Source: Apoda limacodes (Eukaryota > Arthropoda > Insecta > Lepidoptera > Limacodidae). From it: a DNA stretch of 64,000 nt. The number at the start of each line of letters is the position of its first letter. The first letter of the stretch is position 1. The translations under genes and the position numbers were made by a program. The stretch lies in NCBI GenBank assembly GCA_946406115.1, contig OX291548.1, forward strand, positions 8,110,373 through 8,174,372, read 5' to 3'. The notes beneath the pieces were generated by a model. The model had not been told where the DNA came from, made no database searches, and worked only from the letters and a program-made list of their open reading frames with translations. This document shows positions 33,623 to 43,800 of this stretch, piece after piece.

Positions 33623-33775
33623 GCATTTACTTAGATTATACAAATAAGATCGCGTAATCAAAATAGTAAGGTTACTTATATATAACGTAGGGTTTAAGAG
33701 GACAAAAATTGCATTTACTTAGAATTTAGAAATAAGATCGCGTAATCAAAATAGCAGGTTACTTATACACATATG
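33623..33775 (+). repeat. Direct duplication, 88-bp period
   Basis: GCATTTACTTAGATTATACA at 33623 and GCATTTACTTAGAATTTAGA at 33711 both lead into AATAAGATCGCGTAATCAAA, ATAG(T/C)A(A)GGTTACTTATA. Each copy is about 65 bases, with different spacer sequence. This is an old local tandem duplication. Confidence 0.9.
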
Positions 33776-33984
33776 TATGCTCATAGTATTTCGTCTATAT
33801 AAGTTTTATATAACTTTAGGGTCCCGTACCATTAAAAGAAAAATTTAACCCTTGGAGATCTTTTCTGCGATACCTTAAGTTTCAGCAGTTCGGCAGTCAT
33901 CTGAGCCACAAATGTATTACACATAAATGTAAAACAATAATTGAATAAATCCATGTCACGATTGTACAAAGTTTTATTGTTGCT

Positions 33985-34135
33985 TTTAGTTCCTCAGCCA
34001 TTTTACGCCCCACTGCAGGGGCACAGGCCTCTCCTTAGAGAAGGAGGACTTGGTCAAAGTTCACTGCCCCAGCATAGTGCGAACTGGTGTCAAGATAGTT
34101 GGCCAATCAACTGTCATCTTTCCCAAGCTAGGTTT
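33985..34135 (+). repeat. 'CCCACTGC.GGGGCAC' SINE-like fragment
   Basis: TTTTACGCCCCACTGCAGGG, GCACAGGCCTCTCCTTAGAG and AAGGAGGACTTGG match the head of the element seen in full at 53036-53300. The tail with the B box is missing. Confidence 0.6.
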
Positions 34136-34718
34136 CCTAAGTAGGAAAGAATACATTTAATAATATTTAATTCATTATAATAGTTGCCTATCATTTTAAG
34201 TATAAATGTATTTCAACATTTTTTTTAGTATCATATTAATGATAATTATGTGATGTATAAAATTATTTCATTCCTTTTCATGACGCAATCAAATTAAAGT
34301 GAAACAAATTGGATGTAGCTATCAGCGGCAAACTACTTAATCAGCTAATGATGATTCATAACCCTTTTAATTTAATTTCTATAAGTGAAGCTAAATGTTA
34401 AAGAAAGTTTCTTCTTCACAGAGCTTGCGTGCCAGTGGCTCTCTCTATCCATCACCCTGATAACGTGAACAAATACTTTCCAGTGTAAGAATTAGCATAA
34501 ACCCTAGAAATTGTTTTCAACTCTGCCTGGAATAACAATTAGCGGTTTTCCTAACAAATTTATATTTTGAGACGAATTCCTAGTCGTTTAAGATTTTGAA
34601 CGAATGAAAATAGTAATTTTTTCTGCAGAAATATAAATAAATAATAATTCTTCATAAAGACTTAAACAGAAAGGTAAAAAAATATTTTAAATTCTTGTCA
34701 ATTGCTAGTTAACTTAAA
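34136..34718. other. A+T-rich background
   Basis: Nothing recognisable. CAATCAAATTAAAGTG and similar text are unremarkable. Confidence 0.4.
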
Positions 34719-35629
34719 GCCTTGTCCAGATAGGTATTAGTTGCAGAATCCGATCACCATATTCGTACCGTCACTTCGTCTCATAATCGCATATGTTGGT
34801 GGGTGTTAATATACAATAATAATACGCAGTCTCGAAATACCACCGCTTTGAAACAATACGTGATACAGCCCGTTCCTTCTCGAGTCAGTTTTTGTCCAAT
34901 CATCAAATTATTAAAGAAACTATATATAGATCGAGAATAATTCGGATAAAACAAAGGCGCAACTAGGATGAGGACAACTAGGATAAGGAGCTCAGTCAAC
35001 AAGACGATTATGATACGGCGATACGGATACGGTGATCAGATCGGGCAAATAGTAAATTTGGAAAATCCAAAAGTGCACGCCTCATAGCGGTCATTCACAT
35101 TTAAAAAAAAAAATCTAAAACAAAAACTCAAGTTTTTTAAAATAAAAAAACAAATAAGGTGAGGAAAAAATATACTATAAAATAAAAATAAAAAATATAT
35201 ATACAGTGGTATATTAGTTTTTTATAAATTATAATTAAACGACAGTACTTAGAACGCTAATATTAACTAGGAATCAGCACAGTGTAATACTTTATATATT
35301 AAAAACAAAAGTATTCCGGTAAGATGAATTTTTCGACCAATTTCTCTGCCACATACATGGTCACATAAACACAGACTCACGGACGTCCAAGAATGATTAG
35401 TTTTAATGTGATTATTTATTATATTAAACAAATTAATTGTTTATAAAATGTACCATATGTGCTAGACAGATTATTTAACTTCATATTAGTGCACTCATAT
35501 TATCCTGTAAGTGTTAAATTAAAAAAAAAAAACGTCATTTAAGTTTCGAAAGACTGGGTTTTTTGACATGTCGAGAGTAGAGCACTACCTCACAGCTCCG
35601 CTTATGAGGCGTGCAATATCTGGACAAAG
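34719..35629. mobile_element. MITE with TTGTCCAGATA ends, split by a 570-bp element
   Basis: The left end is CCTTGTCCAGATA (34720-34732), then GATCACCATATTCGTACCG and CTCATAATCG. The right arm is CGATTATGATACGGCG, ATACGGATACGGTGATC and GGGCAAATAGTA (to 35053). It then resumes after the inserted element as TATCTGGACAAAG (35617-35629). The reverse complement of the right side matches the left, so the two halves form terminal repeats of roughly 60 bases once the insert is removed. The interior (34790-35000) shows no transposase. The nested order proves the MITE is older than the insert. Confidence 0.7.
35054..35618 (-). mobile_element. 570-bp repeat family, copy 3 (nested)
   Basis: It has the same ends as copy 2: AAATTTGGAAAATCCAAAAG plus GTGCACGCCTCATAGCGG, and CCGCTTATGAGGCGTGCAAT. 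The middle is almost identical to copy 2 except for a shorter (TA)n tract near 35195 and a few substitutions. It sits inside the MITE 34719-35629, immediately after its ATAGTA and before its TATCTGG, so the insertion site is visible and probably involved a TA. Confidence 0.8.
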
Positions 35630-35849
35630 ATTTAGATCATCTATTTTAGTGTTAGTTAAAAAAATCGTGGAGAAGTAGAATGCTGTTTAGTTCGAATGAG
35701 ACCTACCTACGGAAAAAACGGAAATCAAACGCAAAAACGATTTTATTAATTTTCTTATATGACATTGTTCTATTTTTATCTTAAGTTTCAAATGGCTACA
35801 TAACCTAGCGACATCTGTACGTGTCCGACATTTACTATGGATTTATTCA
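35619..35849. other. Short unassigned stretch
   Basis: After the MITE end at 35629, nothing is recognised up to the RTE-type fragment at 35850. Confidence 0.35.
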
Positions 35850-35965
35850 TTTGTATTTGCTTTCTCCCGCGGCTCCACCAGTTTCGGTTACGGTCGGAAT
35901 TTCTATGGGAACTATTGATGGCTATACAAAGTATCCTGGATGTAATTTTCCATCCCTCGAGCTAT
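35850..35965 (+). mobile_element. RTE-type LINE tail fragment
   Basis: TTTCTCCCGCGGCTCCACCA, TATGGGAACTATTGATGG and CAAAGTATCCTGGATGTAA fit the 'cccgcggct...gggaactatt...aaagtatcctat' part of RTE-type tails. The open frame 35837-36022 runs through it and has no coding meaning. Confidence 0.45.
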
Positions 35966-35980
35966 CCCTGCGCTAAAAAC

Positions 35981-36133
35981 GTTATTGTGAACAGTCTCGA
36001 GCTATTCGGTCTCTGGAATTAGAGAGAAAAATGTATGCAAGTAAATTTACGGGTTTCGAGAGGTAAGTCAGTATTCAATACATTTTAGTCACGAATTCAA
36101 GAGTCCGAATAGCTCAAGACTGTTCCCAATAAG
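35981..36133. repeat. 153-bp palindromic MITE, copy 2
   Basis: GTTATTGTGAACAGTCTCGA at the left pairs with the reverse complement of the right end (CTTATTGGGAACAGTCTTGA). The centre has ACGGGTTTCGAGAGGTAAGT. Same length and structure as 16027-16179. Confidence 0.8.
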
Positions 36134-37014
36134 CTCTAAGGAATGAAAAACAAGCAAATATGAAAATAAAAAATAAATAACTCCGCAAAGCAAAGACAAT
36201 CTACCAACCTAAATAGTAAGGTATTTTTCTTGTATTTTTTACATCAACAAAAGCACGTGAAATGTGTCAAAACTAGCGTGACCAAATGCGATTCACTCGA
36301 AACGATTAAATTGTTGCTCAAGAGATTTACTTTGGCTTGGACCTAGTTTTACTATTAGCAAAATTATGCTACCTATTTGAATGTTTAAATATTTTATCCT
36401 TATTTTTTTTTATGAAACGTTCTTTGTAAAACTAAAATAAAAAGGGAAAGACGTATGAGCAACTTATTATTTGGATGAACTATTATCATAATCTTAATTG
36501 AGTACTTTTGTGAAAAAGCTAATTATGTTATACTATGAAACTTCTTTCATACCATTTTAATATCAGGGGATGCTATTGGTTTTATTGCCCAAGGGAGCCT
36601 TATATCAGTTTGTTTAGGTCTACCACTAGAAATCCGGCCAGCCCAACCAGCTACCATCGGCTATGATTTGTAGGTTTTAATCCATCAGTGAAACTTTAAG
36701 ACACGTCTACTTTATAGGGTATCGGCCCATCGACAAATGTGCCTGGGCACACTCCCACTTCGGCCTGCTGATTCTTTAGGTATACGAGTTATGTCGGTAT
36801 ATTCATATAGTTCTTTGTGGAATGCGTTTGGATCCGGTGAGACTGTTTTAACCGGATATAAAAAAACCGTGGATTTTTACATGTTCTACCTTTAGAGAAA
36901 TAGTTACATCAAAATTTAGAGAAATACGGAATTCAACTTAAAAGTGGCAACATCAGTTACTATGATAATTTTTTTAAACTATCTGACTTGGCAGACGTTG
37001 TTAACCTGATTGCA
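36134..37014. other. Unresolved, partly coding-like
   Basis: 36560-36660 has a possible acceptor (AATATCAG) followed by about 35 open codons to a TAG (text such as LPLEIRPAQPATIGYDL). 36720-36800 has TGCCTGGGCACACTCCCAC-type text that I associate with LINE 3' UTRs. I cannot decide between a decayed LINE and a short exon. Confidence 0.2.
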
Positions 37015-37165
37015 GCGCCACCTTCTGGGTCCAAATGTGAATCCAAATAAGCCAAAGACCCACTGAAATACCACAATTTCATTATTAGAATCGGTCCAGC
37101 CATTCTAGAGTTTTTGCGAAACGCTATTGATTTTTATAGGTTTATAATATAGAAGATAGAGAAAG
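37015..37165. mobile_element. RTE-type LINE tail fragment
   Basis: GATTGCAGCGCCACCTTCTG, AATCGGTCCAGCCATTCTAG and GGTTTATAATATAGAAGATA follow each other as in RTE-type tails. It is non-coding. Confidence 0.5.
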
Positions 37166-37360
37166 TAGACAATGTGACTATCGACACAGTTTTAATGTCC
37201 ACCTCATATAGTTCTACACAGTAAATACATGGTGTTAGGCATGTTAGTAAGGAATCAAAAAATTTGAATAAGGATTGAAATAGTGTAAAACTGTAACTTT
37301 CAAAGTCAGACCCGGGGTAAAAAAAACATGAGAAACAATGTCTTTGTAATGGACTAAAAT

Positions 37361-37588
37361 CCTCCCGCGAACGCTTAGTTGTGGAATAAGCTTCCTACCA
37401 AAGTTTTCTTTAGGAACTACATGATGATGTATGGGGTTTTTTAAGAAAGAAGTGTAGGATTTTCAAAGGGACGGCAACACGCGAGTAATATCCTTGGTGT
37501 TGCAAGTGTTAATAGGCTGCGGCGACTGCCTTACATCAGGCGGACCGGATCGTAAGGTTGTTCTCCACCTTTATGGTATAAAAAACAT
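37361..37588 (+). mobile_element. Jockey/CR1-like LINE 3' end (copy E)
   Basis: It starts at CCTCCCGCGAACGCTTAG, within the 'LWNELP' coding end, passes TATGGGGTTTTTTAAGAAAG and GGACGGCAACACGCGAG, and finishes with a diverged 3' UTR and AAAAAACAT. It is 5'-truncated with many substitutions, and older-looking than copy B. Confidence 0.78.
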
Positions 37589-38496
37589 ATCTTAGACTAA
37601 GATTAATACATGAAATTCGATAAAGTAACTACCCGTACTCGACGTTAGTCTGAATTAGAGAGATTTTAGAATTCGATACACGATTATGAATTATTTAACT
37701 GTTTTGAGTTTTATCGAACTGAAAGCTACGTGTAAATAATTTTACGATGACTAAACTAGAGTATTTTATCTATCAAATAAAAACATCTGTCAAATAAATT
37801 CTCTGTCACAATTTAATGTACTGCATGTGCTTACGAAGTCACCGCCCATCAACGACAGCACGCACATTTTAACGAGGCAATTAAAACAGAGAGCTTATAA
37901 GCTTGTAAAACGTTTTAAAAGTATCAAAATGCAAATTTAGAGCTATAACATTCTGGGCTATTGCGTGCTTCTTAAAAAAACATTAGGGTGCACTTGACGC
38001 TTTACATTGTTTGACCGTTAAAAAGTTAATGAAGACTGAAAGCATTATGAACAAATCAAATATAAAAACCCTTTTCTATGAACACATTGTAGTAGTAGTT
38101 GCGATGTTAGACCACTGGATAATAAAAGTTTGGTGTACTATACGTTTTTAATTTAACAATATTAATGAGACCGAAGTTTAATTGATAAATATAAACGCGA
38201 AATACATGTTTTCAACATCTCTATAAATTAGATGGGAATTGATTGGTGTTCTTGTTGGTGCTCGTGAATCAGCTAGTAAATAGTTAGTACGGACCTACTT
38301 TTTATTTAATTTAATAACCTTGGCACATCAATTGAACGTTTCAAAAGAATACTTATGTATTTTTATCAAACATTTATATTATCATAAGTTTGGTTTACGC
38401 CGTAAATAAAAAAAATGCGACTCACTCAACGTCTTTTTAATAACATTTGAAAGTTTTGCGATTGTTATCAATATATTTATATGTTTTGGACTAACC
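37589..38496. other. A+T-rich background
   Basis: No gene or repeat is recognised. Confidence 0.4.
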
Positions 38497-38570
38497 ACGA
38501 TTAGATTTGTTGAGTTCCCGATATTTCGGCACAGTTGCATGCGCCATCTTCACGGGTGAATGGGGGAAGT
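38497..38570 (+). repeat. 'CCCGATATTTCGGCACAG' repeat fragment
   Basis: GTTGAGTTCCCGATATTTCG, GCACAGTTGCATGCGCCATC and TTCACGGGTGAATGGGG are landmark words of a dispersed moth repeat. A diverged CCAATATTTCGGCACAATAT occurs at 25331. Confidence 0.5.
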
Positions 38571-38713
38571 AAACAGATGTAATCATTTTTACAAGCTTTT
38601 CTATAAGCTTTTTAGAAATTTCTATTTAGCTGTATACTTTTTAAACCATCGCGCTTTGAACAAATTATTTATATATTTTTCGGGTCTTACACGCGAACAA
38701 ACATTTACATTTT

Positions 38714-39100
38714 TAGAGTTCCGTAGCCGAAAAATGGAACCCTTATGGATTCGTCATGTCTGTCTGTCTGTCTGTCCGTCCGTATGTCACAGCCACTTTT
38801 TCCGAAACTAGAGGAACTATACTGTTGAAACTTGGTAAGTAGATGTATTCTGTGAACCGCATTAAGGTTTTCACACAAAAACAGAAAAAGAACAATAAAT
38901 TTTGGGGGTTCCCCATACTTAGAACTAAAACTCAAATTTTTTTTTCATCAAACTCATACGTGTGGGTTATTTATTGAGGTTTCTAATATCATTTTTTCTA
39001 AATTGAATAGTTTGCGCGAGAGACACTTCCAAAGTGCTAAAATGTACTTAAAAAAAATATATGATGTACATTACCATGCAAACTTTCACCGAAAATTGGT
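38714..39100 (+). repeat. 'AGTTCCGTAGC..CTGTCTGTC' repeat
   Basis: The copy carries GAGTTCCGTAGCCGAAAAAT, GGAACCCTTATGGATTCGTC, then CTGTCTGTCTGTCTGTCCGT and CACAGCCACTTTTTCC, AACTTGGTAAGTAGATG, GTTCCCCATACTTAG. It is a very common lepidopteran dispersed element. A piece of the same head is at 44530-44570. Frames on both strands are shadows. Confidence 0.6.
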
Positions 39101-39744
39101 TTGAACGAGATCTAGTAAGTAGTTTTTTTATACGTCATAAATTGTAAAACGCAATTTACTTTTAATTCAATTAACTCAAATATAAATATAAAAAAAAAAA
39201 AAACTTTTATAGATAATGGTACCGATTTTTTACTTAATTTAGCTTGCGTTGTTATTTAGTTTGTTTGTGTGTGTCATATCTTGTAAGATAAATTAGAACA
39301 ACTGCCTGTCGTTCGATTGGACTCAAATTTGCCTCGATGACAAGCCATTAATATGGTACCATGCAGCTGGTCCAATGATGGAGTCGGAATAGGTACCAAT
39401 GAACGCATCAAAATAACCACATAAATCCTTTTTTAAACTCTTTGGAAAGGTTTTGATAATTACTATACCTATGTAAAAAATATGAATGAAATAAAAATAA
39501 AATAAAATTAAAAGTTTGAAGCACTGATGTACGCTATCCAATATACATGATTATTTTACTATAGCGTTGTTCGTGTTTGAAGCTTTTGATTTTATTTGTT
39601 TTAATTTATTTATTTTCTTTTTGTGTATTTAAATGGAAAATTGTTTTAAAAAAAATTCTTTTTTGCTATTAGTTTTTAAATAAACAAATCTTAGCGCGGT
39701 GGGCCTGAAACATACAAACATATCAATGCCTTTTTACATGACTT
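39101..39744. other. A+T-rich background
   Basis: Nothing recognisable. The 72-codon minus-strand frame at 39323-39541 has a hydrophobic run but no motif or splice sites. Confidence 0.4.
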
Positions 39745-40000
39745 ATTACAGGGCGAAGCCGCGGGCATAGGCATATGCATTAATTTCAAATATGAATTAA
39801 ATACTTCCATACTAATATTAGAATAAGAAAGTGATTGTTACCTTTTCCCGGCTAAATTGCTAAACCGAAAGCGATAAAGAACCTGGGGAAAGACATATCC
39901 TACTCATAAAAACGACAAAAGTGAGTCGTATCCCTTACTATAAACTGAACCGAATTGAGCGCAGTCGGAGCCGCGGCACAAACAAGTAAGAAGTGTATTT
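39745..40000 (+). mobile_element. Two RTE-type LINE tail pieces
   Basis: GGGCGAAGCCGCGGGCATAG at 39750 is the typical end of one copy. ATACTAATATTAGAATAAG at 39811 starts a second, continuing with TTACCTTTTCCCGGCTAAAT, GAAAGCGATAAAGAACCTGG and GGAAAGACATATCCTACTC. Both are non-coding. Confidence 0.6.
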
Positions 40001-40839
40001 GAAACCCTGCACTAGCAATGACATATTTAGGTACTTTATTTACTTGGAATTCTTTAAATCAGTAGTAAAAAACCCAATAGCTTAGTTCGACCACCATTTT
40101 TCACAGTATGGCCACTGATCGAACAAGCACTCTTTCATAGACCACGTCATCTCACATTTTATGGGCAATTATGGAGGCAGTTAACAAAGAGTCGTTTGTC
40201 TTAATAATGTCTGTAAAACGAGCTCGTTGCTCCGATAACCTAAGGTTAAGTCTTGTTTAACAATTACTCGATAAATTAAAAATACGCAATTTTGTAATGG
40301 TTTACTGATGGATGACTCATCTTTGTTTAGGTGATTATTTTGATTGAGCTATGGCCTTAAAGTAATTTTGTCCCCTGTAGGATCTCTGGAAATTATCTGG
40401 AATATAATATCTCATTGCCAAATTTCATACAAATTAGTCTAATGGTTAAGCAGTTATATGGTATCAAGAAAACTGCACATGCTACATGCTTATTTTTGCA
40501 TTTATATTATTGTTAGTATAATAATTGATAACACTAAAATAATAATAATATTAATGGAAATAAAATTCTTTATTGCACTAATTTTGTACATAGGCCAACT
40601 TAATGCCTTCAGGCATTTTTTACTAGTTAACCTTTGGTAATGTAGACATAAATAAAGGGTTGTGCAGTTTTTGGTGTAATAGATGGTAGAACCTTTAATA
40701 ATGATAAAAGATTTGTGATAAAAGATAGTATATAAAAATAACATCATAAAGTATTATATGTTAATAAGAAGTGTATAAATTATATACAATTTTATACATA
40801 CACATACATATATGCATATATATTGCATATATATTTAGG
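40001..40839. other. A+T-rich background with AT microsatellite
   Basis: No gene is recognised. 40796-40835 is TA/CA-rich simple sequence next to the 3' end of the LINE remnant 40840-41310. Confidence 0.4.
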
Positions 40840-41310
40840 CATAGGTCAATAAAAAGCACCACTACCTGACCTTTGTATTTTGTATGTCGACATATTACCG
40901 ATGCAGTAAAGCTTTAAAGCTCTCGAGTGACTTTGCATTACGGATATTTACCGGTAAATTATTCCACAAACGAACTGTAGTGACCGTGAACAAATCCGAA
41001 TAAAATGTCGTATTATGCGCAGGGGTGCGGAGGAGATTGAAACGGCAAAACCGTATCTGGCGCTCTTGGAAACCCAAGATCTCAAATCGTTCTATTCAAT
41101 AAGGAGGGGATAAAGGATTATTAAGAATGCCATAAATACATGTCAGAAGATGAGTATTACGGCCAAAACGGATATTGAGCCAATTTAACTGTGTACGATA
41201 TTGGGAGAAATGATAATACGACGCAAGTCGAAAATATAACAGATGCATAAGTTGAGAAGGTGGTCGAGTTTGTTAATCTGTGAGCCTCTCTGAGTACTTT
41301 TTGATATACG
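40840..41310 (-). mobile_element. Non-LTR retrotransposon C-terminal remnant (second family)
   Basis: On the minus strand, 41077-40895 reads GFQERQIRFCRFNLLRTPAH, TVTTVRLWNNLPVNIRNA and SLESFKALLHR before the stop. The LWNNLP plus 'SLxxFKxxL' ending is the usual end of Jockey/CR1/L2-type ORF2 proteins. Upstream to about 41310 the reading is broken. The family differs from the copy B family (no GACCGCTTACC tail). Here the 3' side ends in TA-rich simple sequence. Confidence 0.75.
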
Positions 41311-41428
41311 CTGTAAAATAACCAGTAAATGTATATTCATCTAATTGAGCCATCGGGATACGATTCCAACTGGATACAATCTACTATATATTTGCCTTCA
41401 AAGTACACTCGTTACAAACGTCATAAAG

Positions 41429-41523
41429 ACACAACTGCTAGGAACTTATGAAGTTCTAGTACATCATTCATACGATCTAAAAGATTGATGTACTAGAATT
41501 TTGTATGTCCCTAAGAGTTGTGG
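41429..41523. other. 95-nt long-stem hairpin (possible pre-miRNA or mini-MITE)
   Basis: ACACAACTGCTAGGAAC and the reverse complement of the far side, CCACAACTCTTAGGGAC, start a stem of about 42 pairs. It includes a perfect 13-bp core, TTCTAGTACATCA / TGATGTACTAGAA. The loop is about 12 bases (ACGATCTAAAAG). Size and bulge pattern suit a microRNA precursor, but a tiny palindromic transposon would look the same. No second copy was noticed in the window. Confidence 0.45.
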
Positions 41524-41552
41524 GTTAATATTTAAGTATCAGTTAAAATTGT

Positions 41553-41592
41553 AGTCGGTGGTGGCCTAGAGCAGTCGGTGGTGGCCTAAGGG
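41553..41592 (+). repeat. 20-bp tandem duplication
   Basis: AGTCGGTGGTGGCCTA occurs at 41553 and again at 41573, at the tail-side junction of the SINE copy 41591-41870. 'GGTGGCCTA' is typical of the tRNA-like head of moth repeats, so this may be an insertion-linked duplication. Confidence 0.8.
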
Positions 41593-41870
41593 GATTCGAT
41601 TTTACTTTGCGTCCTGAGTGGAGAAGGGTAAAGACCCGGCGTGTACCAATGAGTCTTTTTATTAATTTCTCAAGTAATTGATTATTCACACCCCTGGCTT
41701 TTCGATGAAGGAAAGTATCGTAAGGAAACCTGCATACGTCGAATAAAAAAAAATCAAAAAAGACTTATGTGAAGTCCACAAACCGCACTGGACCCGCGTG
41801 TGGACTGTGGCCCAAATTACCTTTGTTAAGGCTAGGCCGTGCCCCAGCAGTGGGGACGTATGAGTCTAAA
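41591..41870 (-). repeat. SINE-like element (family of 53036-53300), full-length
   Basis: In reverse complement it reads CCCCACTGCTGGGGCACGG, GGCCTAGCC, TTGGGCCACAGTCCACACGC, GTGGACTTCACATAAG, GCAGGTTTCCTTACGATAC and ends near a degenerate B box (GAATCCCC). It has the same order as 53036-53300. Confidence 0.7.
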
Positions 41871-43674
41871 AGGGGTTAAAATTACTTCAAATGTTTAAGT
41901 TTGTATTAATGGGAAAGCATTCAATGGGAGTAGGTACATATTTGGCCTTAGTTCGACGAAATAGACGGAATAATATGTCGTTAGATTTCTTCTCAGTGGA
42001 GTACTTACTTTACCTAAGACCTTACCTACACCTACACACGCTAGATTTTCAGTTCAAGAGTTCAAAAGGAAGATTATGTTTTAAGGCTTAAGCATTATTT
42101 TACGGTCCCAAGTGTTATTGTATTTTAAGGTCTGTTTAGTCAAAGCTTTCAAAGGCAATGTCACAGCCCACGTATACAAAATGGCTTTAAAATATTTTAC
42201 ATAGCATTAAATCGAACCATTTCTCTAAGCATTCGGACACGAAACAAAACGAAACTAATGCAAATTCTATTGTAAAATTGAATTGGCGCTCGTTTTGCGT
42301 ATATGGTAATACTATGGCAGTATAAACGAGAAAATGGCTGGTACGGTCAGTGTGGACATTTGGACATGCCATGGAGGTATGAACATCATAGAAAGTGTAC
42401 AAATGGATAAGCAATTTATTTCAAAACACATCGCAAGCAAAACCGACAACTCCCTAATGTTCGCCTAGATGTATGAGCTGTATTGTAATATGAAAGCGAT
42501 GCAATAGGGCTTGTATGTAATTATACTTTACGAGTCAGTTTTTTGTATGAAGGGCAAATTGGCCTTTTTGGTTCTATTTAAATTTCTATCAATTGCAGAT
42601 ATAATTTACTTGTAGTTTTATAATAGCAGCATAGGCCTTGACTTACAAGATATTGTTAACAGAAACTATTTTAATAGCATTTTAATAAAAATACAAATAA
42701 GTAGATTTTGTTAAAAACTGACAAATAGTCAATTCAACCTTTCACGGAAGTATAAGTTCTGAAAAACAAATTGTGTTTCCATAACTTAAGTTCTAATAAT
42801 CAAAGTCTGTATGACTTACTAAATACACATATGTATAAATGAATGTTTTTGGCCGACTCACATTTTACATTATGAGCAAAATTTAAAATAGATAGGTTAT
42901 TATAATTTTATTCATAGTTTACTCCATGTACCACATCAAATAATTTAGTGATCGGTAGTAACGACTACCATAACTGCGTTGACTTTTTGCCACATCCAGC
43001 ACAGATGTTGCTTTGTTTATGGGAAGACTGGTCCACGCACTGTCCGTTTTATGCTTTTTGTAGTTCCACTGTTACGTGGTTCACTTATCAGGGACACCTT
43101 AAGGCACAGTATGTATGTCGTACGTACTAAATAGCGTAACTAGGTCTAAATAATTGATTTGTAACAATTTTGAAATGTGGTTTGTAAAAAAGGATATAAA
43201 GAATATTTTTTGGCGGCTCTAGTTGGGTAGGTTCTGCGCCGTAAAGGCGCTATTTTAACTTTACTAGATAAAGCATAAGCATTATTTTTTCATTCATATT
43301 AGATTGCTTAAATTTACTTCTACTAGCTATAAATAAATTTAAAGCGAAATACTTTTATAATACATATAATGGCGTAGATCCAAGAATTTAAACAATTAAT
43401 GACACTTGAAAATCCACCATTTGTGTTCAGTGTTGTAATCATAAAAGGCGCGGCACTTTTTAATCGCACTCGAATCCACTTTTAACGATCGCCTTTTTTG
43501 TAATTGAATTTTCACTTTTTTTTTTGTTATTTTTACCATTTTAGTTGTAAATTCCATTGTTCGATTTTGTAATTAAAACGCCCATTATATATAGCTACCT
43601 ACAAGCTACGAAACACATTTGTGTGTTTTTAACGTAGCAATAGTGCACTGTATTATACTTTATTATGCAAATAT
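41871..43674. other. A+T-rich background
   Basis: No gene is recognised. Frames at 41891-42091, 42187-42414 and 42948-43130 have no motif. GGCGGCTCTAGTTGGGTAGG near 43211 is unassigned. Confidence 0.4.
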
Positions 43675-43800
43675 ATATGACTATTTCCCACGGGAGTAGA
43701 CAGGAACAAGATTTACACTTGCTACGATCCTGGCACACTTTATAAGCTTTACCTACTTATATCAAGTTTTCAAATACGTCGGTTTAAGGTAGGCAAAGTT
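43675..43800 (+). repeat. 'CCCACGGGAGTAGACAG' repeat fragment
   Basis: ATGACTATTTCCCACGGGAG, TAGACAGGAACAAG, CTTGCTACGATCCTGGCAC are the known landmark words of a dispersed lepidopteran repeat. Confidence 0.5.

Noticed and set aside
33623..33775. LTR pair of a retrotransposon
   Set aside because: The copies are only about 65 bases and 88 bases apart, so a local duplication explains them better.
35054..35618. 570-bp family as a Helitron
   Set aside because: No TC start, no CTRR end with a preceding hairpin, and the insertion site does not look like A|T without the ends shifting; class left open.
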